From: Actinomycetota bacterium
Lineage (GTDB): Bacteria; Actinomycetota; Acidimicrobiia; Acidimicrobiales; Ilumatobacteraceae
Direction: 5' to 3'
NCBI GenBank assembly: GCA_009701105.1
Contig: WLKU01000041.1
Span: 1 to 10,143, forward strand
Length of the DNA stretch: 10,143 nucleotides
Below the pieces are notes generated by a model that worked only from the letters and a program-made list of their open reading frames with translations, did not search any database and was not told where the DNA came from. Each line of letters starts with the position of its first letter. Position 1 is the first letter of the stretch. The translations under genes were made by a program, and so were the position numbers. Shown here one piece after another: positions 1 through 6,541 of this stretch.

Positions 1-614
1 AATGGAAAGTCTTTGCGCATTGGGTAGCCCTCGAAATCACTTGGCAAATACATGTTGCGCAAGTCTGGATGACCAGTAAAACCAATACCGAACATTTCAT
101 GAGCTTCACGCTCGTGCCAGTTTGCACCGGCAAAAACTGTGCAAATCGAATCGATGGTGAATGTGTCATTCGGAACATCGGCTTTGATGTTGATACCCAA
201 GTGCGTTACGGAGTTGACGAGCCGCACGAGCATTTGCATGCGAGTGTCCCCACCCGTGTAGCCGGGGCGAATCACGGTGTCGCGCACAGGTGCTGGCTCT
301 GATGGATCGTCTTCACCACGGCCATAAGGCGATGGCATCCAGTCGATGGCCGAGAGGAAACAGAAATAGTCAAACGCATGTACATCTTTGAGTGCCTGAA
401 TATTTGCGCGCCACGACTCCGTGGTGACGCGCACCCAAATATCGTCGCCTGGCTTTACGAGTGTGTCGACAACGGCAGCTCCAAGAGTTGTGCGAATCGC
501 AGCAACCATTGCATCACGCGTTGCATCAACTTTTGCCTCTACGGCTGGTGTTGTGGAAGTTTCAGTGGGTGACGACAACGGGCTCACCTCGCCTTTCGGC
601 TTCCGCAGATGCAT
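1..614 (-). CDS. nuoC: NADH-quinone oxidoreductase subunit C (30 kDa subunit), 3' end missing
   Basis: This is the peripheral-arm subunit of Complex I that packs against NuoD near the quinone site; it carries no cofactor. I translated it by hand: 204 residues are visible and the frame runs open off the left edge. The family signature [11 protein letters not shown] begins near residue 166 and is followed by [11 protein letters not shown] and then [10 protein letters not shown], which is typical NuoC. An Asp-Trp-Met-Pro stretch and a hydrophobic core precede it. The start is ATG at 614..612, the first start after an in-frame stop at 617..615; it puts the first 53 bp inside nuoB. A GTG at 587..585 preceded by AAAGG is an alternative that would cut the overlap to 26 bp. 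The N-terminal 28 residues are Ser/Thr/Pro-rich and probably disordered. Identity is certain; only the start is open. nuoD would be expected next, beyond the left edge. Confidence 0.93.
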   Translation of the reverse strand, partial: MHLRKPKGEVSPLSSPTETSTTPAVEAKVDATRDAMVAAIRTTLGAAVVDTLVKPGDDIWVRVTTESWRANIQALKDVHAFDYFCFLSAIDWMPSPYGRGEDDPSEPAPVRDTVIRPGYTGGDTRMQMLVRLVNSVTHLGINIKADVPNDTFTIDSICTVFAGANWHEREAHEMFGIGFTGHPDLRNMYLPSDFEGYPMRKDFP

Positions 615-1137
615 TCACTGATGAATTCACGACTGCATCGATCGACACAGTTCCTTCACCGCGCCAACGTGCACCCATGTCTTCGTTCTTGATGCGCTGT
701 TGCAACAACACGATGCCTTCGAGCAATGCTTCTGGGCGAGGTGGGCAACCAGGTATGTACACGTCAACCGGAATAATTTGATCGACACCTTTTGTTACGG
801 AGTAGCTATCCCAATACGGACCACCACAGTTTGCGCAACTGCCCATAGAGATCACATATTTTGGCTCAGGCATTTGCTCGTATAAGCGCTTGATGGCTGG
901 CGACATTTTGTCAGTGACAGTTCCCGAAATACAAACAAGATCTGCTTGACGTGGGCTTGCTGGCAATGGAATAACACCAAGTCGCATCACGTCGTAACGA
1001 GGTGAACCAAACGCTGCACCCATTTCGATTGCACAACATGCGAGACCCCACTGGTACACCCACAATGAATACGAACGACCCATGTTGAACAACGAGTTGA
1101 GTGGCTTGGGCAAACGCCCGCGATCTACAAGACCCAT
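562..1137 (-). CDS. nuoB: NADH-quinone oxidoreductase subunit B (PSST, N2 cluster subunit)
   Basis: NuoB carries iron-sulfur cluster N2, which passes electrons to quinone, and sits at the junction of the peripheral and membrane arms. The protein is 191 aa, a normal length. All four expected N2 ligands are visible: the tandem Cys34-Cys35 in [10 protein letters not shown], Cys101 in [10 protein letters not shown], and Cys131 in IPGCPPRPE. The reading frame stays open 37 codons further upstream, but that part overlaps the nuoA C-terminus. The family N-terminus starts at MGLVDRG, so I chose ATG 1137, 4 nt after the nuoA stop. A GGTGGG about 10 nt upstream could be a ribosome-binding site. The last 25 or so residues form a polar tail that overlaps nuoC. 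Confidence 0.97.
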   Translation of the reverse strand: MGLVDRGRLPKPLNSLFNMGRSYSLWVYQWGLACCAIEMGAAFGSPRYDVMRLGVIPLPASPRQADLVCISGTVTDKMSPAIKRLYEQMPEPKYVISMGSCANCGGPYWDSYSVTKGVDQIIPVDVYIPGCPPRPEALLEGIVLLQQRIKNEDMGARWRGEGTVSIDAVVNSSVNASAEAERRGEPVVVTH

Positions 1138-1141
1138 GTTG

Positions 1142-1507
1142 TTACACCCACCGCAATACGCCCTTGCGCCAGGCATACACCAGGCCAAGGAGCAAGATAA
1201 ATACAAATATTCCCATTTCGACAAGACCAAATGTGCCATAGCGCTCAAGTTGTGTGGCCCATGGGAAAATGAAAACTGCTTCCACGTCGAAGATCACGAA
1301 GAGCAGTGCAAAAATGTAATAACGAACTTGGCTCTGCGACCAACCTTCACCGATTGGATCAACACCGCTTTCATATGACAACAACTTCTCGCGATTTGGT
1401 TTTGATGGTCGTATGAGTGACGACACCCAGAGCAATAACCCGGCGATGAGAACGGCGGCTAAACCGAACCAAACAATGGTGAGAAATGACCTGAGGAAGG
1501 TAGACAT
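1142..1507 (-). CDS. nuoA: NADH-quinone oxidoreductase subunit A
   Basis: NuoA is a small membrane subunit of Complex I with three transmembrane helices, located next to NuoH, NuoJ and NuoK at the base of the quinone cavity. The protein is 121 aa from ATG 1507; a TTG directly upstream at 1510 would add one residue. Helix 1 covers about residues 7-32. It is followed by the conserved loop [11 protein letters not shown] (45-55), helix 2 with the conserved acids in FDVEAVF (Asp74, Glu76), and helix 3 (about 97-112). The gene ends 4 nt before nuoB. It is the first nuo gene of the left block, 53 bp after the amidotransferase gene, so it may be read from its own promoter in that gap, from upstream, or both. 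Confidence 0.95.
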   Translation of the reverse strand: MSTFLRSFLTIVWFGLAAVLIAGLLLWVSSLIRPSKPNREKLLSYESGVDPIGEGWSQSQVRYYIFALLFVIFDVEAVFIFPWATQLERYGTFGLVEMGIFVFILLLGLVYAWRKGVLRWV

Positions 1508-1516
1508 CAACCTAAA

Positions 1517-1522
1517 AAACTA
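1517..1522 (-). promoter_or_regulatory. Possible -10 element for nuoA
   Basis: On the minus strand this reads TAGTTT, fitting the loose actinobacterial -10 pattern TAnnnT, and leaves 9 nt before the nuoA ATG at 1507. I see no convincing -35. The only Shine-Dalgarno-like sequence is an AGG 3 nt before the ATG, too close to be ideal, so a very short leader is plausible. The region is AT-rich, so chance matches are likely. Confidence 0.25.
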
Positions 1523-1532
1523 CTACTTGGGC

Positions 1533-1555
1533 GCAGTTTCGGGAGAAACCACTGC
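1533..1555 (-). other. Small inverted repeat between the amidotransferase gene and nuoA
   Basis: On the minus strand the RNA could pair GCAG with CTGC and TTTC with GAAA around a TCCC loop, with a TGG bulge on one side. It starts 6 nt after the amidotransferase stop codon. A run of six T follows about 12 nt later, which is too far for a standard intrinsic terminator. It may be a weak attenuator, a 3'-end-stabilising hairpin, or chance. Confidence 0.3.
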
Positions 1556-1560
1556 ACTTT

Positions 1561-2277
1561 TTACCTTGTGAACAAGTGCCCACGCGCCTTAGGTTTGGGG
1601 ATCGGGGTGGTCGCGACATTGTGCAAAAACCAATCGACAATCAGCCCAGCGGCAGGGCCAGACCTTTCGACCTCGACTCGTGTTCGCTCGATCAGGGCGT
1701 TCGGAGTCATATCTAATGCGGCCAACTCGGCTGCACCCTCTCCACTCATCCAGTGCGAAATGATGGCCTCATTGGCTTCTGGGTGAAATTGGGTCGCAAA
1801 CGTGCGTCCCATCTGCATGGCCTGAGGGCCAGCATCGCTTAATGCCAAAACTTGGGAGCCAGGAGGAGCGGAAAACGTGTCGTAATGCCACTGCATCCAT
1901 GACCCAGCCAGCACTCCATAAGTAGGTGTGGCTATTACTTCGTGCCAACCGACCTCGGCTTTTTTAGCTCGCTCGGCACTACCGCCAAGTGCATGTGACA
2001 TTATTTGTGCGCCGAAGCAGATGCCAAACTGCGGAATCCCGCGGCGATGACCTTCGCGGATGACCTCGGACTCTGCTGCAACATTCTTTGCAACCTTGTC
2101 CCAATAGACAGACCAGTTCGATCCGAGATAGACAACGAGGTCAATGCCATCAAGCGAAGGCCACTCGTGCGGATATTCGCGGTGAACTGTCGTGAACGAA
2201 AAATCGTAGTCCTCAAATCGTTGGCCGACAAAGCCCGCATCAGCATCACCCGAATTGGCTAAGAGCAAGGCACGCAT
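1561..2277 (-). CDS. Class I glutamine amidotransferase-like protein, substrate unknown
   Basis: This is a 238-residue stand-alone GATase1-fold protein, similar in style to the glutaminase half of GMP synthase. Such domains hydrolyse glutamine to glutamate and ammonia or, in related hydrolases, cleave gamma-glutamyl compounds. The complete triad is visible: Cys87 in the nucleophile elbow FGICFGAQ, and His165 and Glu167 in QFHPEA. The HYDTF motif near 131-135 is also typical. There is no synthetase domain and no signal peptide, so it should be a cytosolic enzyme; its acceptor partner, if any, is not recognisable here. It has no Shine-Dalgarno sequence in front of ATG 2277, since the bases just upstream read CCTCTC. 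It is divergent from ilvA and lies 53 bp upstream of nuoA on the same strand. A role in Complex I is not implied by its sequence; co-transcription is only possible. Confidence 0.88.
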   Translation of the reverse strand: MRALLLANSGDADAGFVGQRFEDYDFSFTTVHREYPHEWPSLDGIDLVVYLGSNWSVYWDKVAKNVAAESEVIREGHRRGIPQFGICFGAQIMSHALGGSAERAKKAEVGWHEVIATPTYGVLAGSWMQWHYDTFSAPPGSQVLALSDAGPQAMQMGRTFATQFHPEANEAIISHWMSGEGAAELAALDMTPNALIERTRVEVERSGPAAGLIVDWFLHNVATTPIPKPKARGHLFTR

Positions 2278-2283
2278 GAGAGG

Positions 2284-2290
2284 TACGGTA
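2284..2290. promoter_or_regulatory. Candidate shared bidirectional -10 (TACGGTA) between ilvA and the amidotransferase gene
   Basis: Only 21 bp (2278-2298) separate the two divergent start codons. The plus strand reads TACGGT at 2284-2289, leaving 9 nt before the ilvA ATG. The minus strand reads TACCGT at 2290-2285, leaving 7 nt before the amidotransferase ATG. Both fit TAnnnT at the spacing expected if transcription starts at or next to the start codon. Neither gene has a Shine-Dalgarno sequence at a useful distance; the GAGAGG at 2278-2283 is 15 nt from the ilvA ATG. No clear -35 was found on either side. Any upstream promoter sequence must lie inside the opposite gene. Confidence 0.45.
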
Positions 2291-2298
2291 GTCGGTGC

Positions 2299-3519
2299 AT
2301 GACGACAAGCAACTCAACACCAATAGAAATTCTCAGGGAAGCTTTTGAGGCTGCTCGCGCACGGGGCAAAGACGTCGTATTACATACCCCAGTTTTGCCA
2401 TCCGCATATCTCAGCCAACGCTTCGGCGGCACCATTGTGCTCAAGGCCGAAAACCTGCAACGCACTGGTTCGTTCAAAATTCGTGGCGGTATGAACAAAC
2501 TTGCCCAATTGGGAAACGCCAAAGAAACAGGAGTGGTTGCAGGCAGTGCGGGCAACCATGCACAAGGCCTTGCTCTTGCAGCAAAACATTTTGGAGCAAA
2601 GTGCGACATTTTCGTGCCCAAAGGTGCGTCGCTCTCAAAGATTGCTGCAACTAAACACCATGGCGCAACTGTGCTTGATGGAGGCGAAAGTGTAGACACT
2701 GCAGTTGCTGCTGCTAAAGCTCGTGCACAAGAGACGGGCATGGCGTTTTGCCACCCGTACGACGACCCAGATGTGATTGCAGGTCAGGGAACACTTGGGC
2801 TCGAGCTACTTGAAGACATCGACGATCTCGAACTGCTTATCATTCCACTTGGAGGTGGCGGACTGCTTGCTGGCACTGCTCTTGCAATTAAGCAGCAACA
2901 CCCCAACGTACGAATCATCGGCGTGCAGGCATCAGTTTGCGCACCGTTCATCCACGGCACCTCTCCCGACGGCAAAGTACTTACACTCGCCGACGGCATC
3001 GCCGTGAAGCAACCTGGCAACTTCACCAAGCCACTTATCGACAAATGGGTTGACCAGATAATTGAAGTGGACGAAGACTCAATTGCCGACGCAGTCGTCA
3101 TCTTGATGGAACATACCAAAATGCTTGTTGAGGGAGGTGGAGCAGTTGGCCTTTCCACACTACTCACCAATCAAATTGTCCCTGCAAAAAATGGCACAAC
3201 ATGCATCGTGCTGTCCGGTGGCAACATCGACATCGGTCTCATCCCCAACCTTGTGCGTCGAAATGAAACCAACGAGGGTCGTCGCCTCGCCCTTTTTGTG
3301 CGTCTACCCGACCGCCCAGGCTCGCTGGCCGGACTCGTTGACGTGTGCGCTGCACAAGAAGCAAACGTGATTGAGGTGCAACACATTCGCGAAGGCGTCA
3401 AACTGCATCCTCGTGAAACTGGTATTCAAGTTGTGCTTGAAGTCAAGAGCCCCGAGCATGCACTCTCAGTAATTGAGGCAGCCAGGGATAGTGGCTTTGT
3501 GATTCAAGAAAACTCTTAA
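2299..3519 (+). CDS. ilvA: Threonine ammonia-lyase (threonine dehydratase), short form with one ACT domain
   Basis: IlvA is a PLP enzyme that deaminates L-threonine to 2-oxobutanoate and ammonia, the first committed step to isoleucine. The product is 406 aa. The catalytic fold-type II domain spans about residues 8-320: PLP lysine Lys60 in GSFKIRGG, the AGSAGNHAQG substrate loop (81-90), the phosphate-binding GGGG loop (185-188), and SGGN (306-309) near the pyridine nitrogen. A single ACT domain follows at about 329-402, with LPDRPGSLAGL at its start. This layout fits the biosynthetic or catabolic short form with one regulatory domain, so feedback control by isoleucine is likely but not shown. 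Serine deamination is a usual side activity of the family. It is the only plus-strand gene, convergent with nuoN and divergent from the amidotransferase gene. ATG 2299 lacks a usable Shine-Dalgarno sequence, consistent with a leaderless message. Confidence 0.94.
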   Translation: MTTSNSTPIEILREAFEAARARGKDVVLHTPVLPSAYLSQRFGGTIVLKAENLQRTGSFKIRGGMNKLAQLGNAKETGVVAGSAGNHAQGLALAAKHFGAKCDIFVPKGASLSKIAATKHHGATVLDGGESVDTAVAAAKARAQETGMAFCHPYDDPDVIAGQGTLGLELLEDIDDLELLIIPLGGGGLLAGTALAIKQQHPNVRIIGVQASVCAPFIHGTSPDGKVLTLADGIAVKQPGNFTKPLIDKWVDQIIEVDEDSIADAVVILMEHTKMLVEGGGAVGLSTLLTNQIVPAKNGTTCIVLSGGNIDIGLIPNLVRRNETNEGRRLALFVRLPDRPGSLAGLVDVCAAQEANVIEVQHIREGVKLHPRETGIQVVLEVKSPEHALSVIEAARDSGFVIQENS

Positions 3520-5027
3520 AGACTTATCGTTTTAGAAATCTCTAGCAACAAGGTAGGCAAGGTTCCAATCAGAAGCGTTGTAGCAACAGCCAGTGTGATG
3601 GCCAGGCCAGCAGATCGAGAGATCGAAACTGGAGCATCGTCGGCTGGATCACTCAACCACATGCTCACCATGATGCGCAAGTACAGGAATGCTGCGATTA
3701 CCGCAGCAAGCATCGCTGCCACTGCAAGCGCGTAGCTCTCGACCGAGACGGCAGCACGAATAATGCCGAACTTGGCAACAAAACCCGAAGTGAGCGGCAC
3801 TCCAGCCTGAGCGAGCAATAATACGGTCATGCCAAGCGCGAACACAGGGTGCTTCTTTCCAATGCCCTTAAATGCATCGAGCGTTGTCGTGTTGTCGCCT
3901 TCGCCTGCAACAACCGAGACCACAGCAAACGTGCCAATAACCAAAATGGAATAAATAAACAAGTAGCCCATTGCTGACGTAATACCAAGATCCGCATCGG
4001 CATGACCGATATGCGATGCAGCCTCAAGACCGACCAAGATAAAACCTGCATGGCTGATGGATGAATACGCAAGCATGCGCTTTACATCGGTCTGCACTAC
4101 CGCCAACACCGAGCCAACTACAAGCGTGAGCAAAGCCAGAACAAGAATGGCTGGACGCCAGTCATCAATGCGGCTTGGCAATGCAATCATGAACACTCGA
4201 ATGAGCGCTGCAAATGCCGCGACTTTGCCGACCGAACCCATAAGCGCAGTTATTGGTGTTGGCGCACCCTGGTACACGTCGGGTGTCCACACATGAAAAG
4301 GAACGAGAGAAACTTTGAACGCGAAGCCAACAAGCAGTAACGCAATGCCAACAAGCAACAAACCATTGTTAGACGGCACCGTGACCTCGCCAGCAAACAC
4401 AGCGGCCATTGACTGCAAGTTGGTGGTGCCCGATGCACCGAACAACAACGCGACCCCATACAAGAAAAATGCCGAGGCAAAACCACCGAGAATGAAGTAC
4501 TTGAGGCCTGCCTCGCCACTTTGTGTGCGGCTGCGGCTAGACGCGGTGAGCAAATAAAAAGAAAGACTCAACGTCTCGAGACCAAGGAACAACACCAAGA
4601 GGTCGTTGGCCGAAACCATTACTACTCCACCTATTGCAGCTGCAAGCATGAGGCCGTATACCTCTGGCCCATCTTCGCCTTCGCGAGTCAGATAGTCGTT
4701 GACAACGAGAGAGACGAGAGCAACTGAAACACAAATAGTGAACGTTGCGAACAATGCGAAGCGATCGAACGCAAGCGCGCCACCAACCAGTGTGGATGGC
4801 TTGTCGTCGCCCATTTGATTCCACAACACTCCAGTCAATACTGCTGCAGTAATTGCAGTGACAACAGAGGCCGCTGCATACCAACCGCGCTTCCACTGCG
4901 GAGTCAGCGATCCAACAAGGATCAAGAACAATGTGCCACCGAGCAGCGCAAGGATCGGGCTGATCTTGAACCACTGAATGGCTGGGCCCTCAAACGTCGA
5001 TGTTGCTGCAATCAATTTGTTCATCAT
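3516..5027 (-). CDS. nuoN: NADH-quinone oxidoreductase subunit N (antiporter-like)
   Basis: NuoN is one of three antiporter-like proton-channel subunits of the Complex I membrane arm, expected to have about 14 transmembrane helices. At 503 aa it has the usual length. Conserved channel residues are visible: Glu151 in GLETLSLSFYLL, Lys238 in GFAFKVSLVPFH followed by HVWTPDVYQGAPTPITA, Lys268 in GSVGKVAAF, and Lys419 in SGFVAKFGI. ATG 5027 overlaps the nuoM stop as ATGA, and a GAGG lies 7 nt upstream. The next codon is also ATG. It is the last gene of the right block; its stop codon shares TTAA with the ilvA stop, leaving no room for a terminator between the two. Confidence 0.97.
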   Translation of the reverse strand: MMNKLIAATSTFEGPAIQWFKISPILALLGGTLFLILVGSLTPQWKRGWYAAASVVTAITAAVLTGVLWNQMGDDKPSTLVGGALAFDRFALFATFTICVSVALVSLVVNDYLTREGEDGPEVYGLMLAAAIGGVVMVSANDLLVLFLGLETLSLSFYLLTASSRSRTQSGEAGLKYFILGGFASAFFLYGVALLFGASGTTNLQSMAAVFAGEVTVPSNNGLLLVGIALLLVGFAFKVSLVPFHVWTPDVYQGAPTPITALMGSVGKVAAFAALIRVFMIALPSRIDDWRPAILVLALLTLVVGSVLAVVQTDVKRMLAYSSISHAGFILVGLEAASHIGHADADLGITSAMGYLFIYSILVIGTFAVVSVVAGEGDNTTTLDAFKGIGKKHPVFALGMTVLLLAQAGVPLTSGFVAKFGIIRAAVSVESYALAVAAMLAAVIAAFLYLRIMVSMWLSDPADDAPVSISRSAGLAITLAVATTLLIGTLPTLLLEISKTISL

Positions 5028-6541
5028 TTGCTTGCCTCAACATGCTCAATCAATGCCTTGACGCTTGGCTCTATGCGATCGAGCATCGGCTTTGGATACA
5101 CACCTGCAAACACGATGGCTGCGACAAACACTGAAAGCAACAAACCTTCGCGCAACGTGATCTCGGGAAACGACTTGTTGTCTTCACTTGGCTCGCCATG
5201 AAACACGCGCTGGTAAGCCCAGAGTAAATAGAGCGCAGCAAGAATCACGCCGATCGTGGCAACAACAACCCACCAGCGAGCTGTTTCAAATGCACCGATG
5301 AGCACGAGGAACTCGCCAACGAAACCATTGAGGCCCGGTAAGCCGATTGATGACAGCATCACGATCATGAAAAAGCCAGCGAAGATTGGCGCGACAGCCT
5401 GGATACCACCGAGCTCTGAAATCTGTCGAGTGTGTCGGCGCTCGTAGATCATGCCGACGAGCAAGAACAACGCCCCCGTTGAAACACCGTGGTTGACCAT
5501 CTGCATTACGCCACCGGTAATGGCTTGTGTAGTCATTGCAAATGTGCCAAGCACGATGAAGCCAAGGTGAGCAACCGACGAATACGCAACGAGTCGCTTG
5601 AGATCTTTTTGCATTGTTGCAGCAATCGCACCATACAAAATGCCGATCACTGCAAGTGTGAGTAATACGGGCTTTGCCCAGATCGCTGCTTGTGGAAACA
5701 GAAATACACCAAAGCGCAACATGCCGTACGTACCCATCTTGAGCAACACACCAGCCAAGATGACCGAGCCACCAGTTGGTGCTTGCGTGTGAGCATCGGG
5801 CAGCCATGTGTGCAACGGGAACAATGGAACTTTGACCGCAAACGCGATCATGAACGCAACGAATAACCAGCGGCCAGTGCCTGTAGCGAAGTTGGCCTTC
5901 TCTGCGATCTCAACCAAGTCAAACGTGAGCACGCCCGTGTCGCGACGTGCCAAGAATGCTGTGGCGACGATGCCGACGAGCATGAATGCCGAGCCGGCCA
6001 TGGTGTACAAAAAGAATTTGGTTGCTGCATAGACACGTTTTTCGTAACCCCAGCCACCGATGAGGAAATACATCGGTACCAATACGATTTCGAAAAATAC
6101 GAAAAACAAAAACAGGTCAAGACTCAGGAAGCTTCCCATGACGCCGGCTTCGAGCAACAACATCCACGCCAAGTACGACTTGTGGTCGTGGTGTGGATCG
6201 ATGCCAACAATGACAAGCGGGAACAACACACCGGTGAGCACCACCATAAACAGCGAAATACCGTCGACACCCAAGTGCCACGAGATGCCCCACTCACTGA
6301 TCCATGAGTGCTTTGACACAAACTCGAAACCCGCTGCACCAGTAGGAAACTTGACAAGCATCCACACACTCATCGCACCAGTTGCAATGCTCGACACGAG
6401 CGCTGCGAGCTTGACCCACTCGCCATGCTTCTTATTCAATAACGAAACAAGGACAGCGCCAAGAAGCGGCAACAACACAAGCATCGTGAGGATCGGGAAG
6501 CTTGCCGTGGCCTCACCAGCCTTTTCAACTGAAGCAAACAT
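5024..6541 (-). CDS. nuoM: NADH-quinone oxidoreductase subunit M (antiporter-like)
   Basis: NuoM is the middle antiporter-like proton-pumping subunit of the membrane arm. The product is 505 aa, normal for the family, with about 14 predicted helices. Key residues present are Glu151 in FFEIVLVPMYFL, Lys237 in AFAVKVPLFPLHTWLPDAH, Lys268 in GVLLKMGTYG, and Glu410 in NGFVGEFL, the glutamate NuoM has where NuoL and NuoN have lysine. ATG 6541 overlaps the nuoL stop by one base (TGATG), with GAGAGGG 8 nt upstream as a strong ribosome-binding site. It overlaps nuoN by 4 bp, so the two are translationally coupled. Confidence 0.98.
   Translation of the reverse strand: MFASVEKAGEATASFPILTMLVLLPLLGAVLVSLLNKKHGEWVKLAALVSSIATGAMSVWMLVKFPTGAAGFEFVSKHSWISEWGISWHLGVDGISLFMVVLTGVLFPLVIVGIDPHHDHKSYLAWMLLLEAGVMGSFLSLDLFLFFVFFEIVLVPMYFLIGGWGYEKRVYAATKFFLYTMAGSAFMLVGIVATAFLARRDTGVLTFDLVEIAEKANFATGTGRWLFVAFMIAFAVKVPLFPLHTWLPDAHTQAPTGGSVILAGVLLKMGTYGMLRFGVFLFPQAAIWAKPVLLTLAVIGILYGAIAATMQKDLKRLVAYSSVAHLGFIVLGTFAMTTQAITGGVMQMVNHGVSTGALFLLVGMIYERRHTRQISELGGIQAVAPIFAGFFMIVMLSSIGLPGLNGFVGEFLVLIGAFETARWWVVVATIGVILAALYLLWAYQRVFHGEPSEDNKSFPEITLREGLLLSVFVAAIVFAGVYPKPMLDRIEPSVKALIEHVEASK

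Noticed and set aside
1138..1248. 37-codon in-frame extension upstream of nuoB
   Set aside because: It overlaps the nuoA coding sequence, and the family N-terminus begins at MGLVDRG (ATG 1137).
1082..1378. Plus-strand open frame across nuoA/nuoB
   Set aside because: Antisense to two clearly identified genes, with no recognisable motif.
3533..3544. Possible terminator hairpin TAGA-AATC-TCTA just past the ilvA stop
   Set aside because: Only four weak pairs and no following T-run; too poor to call.
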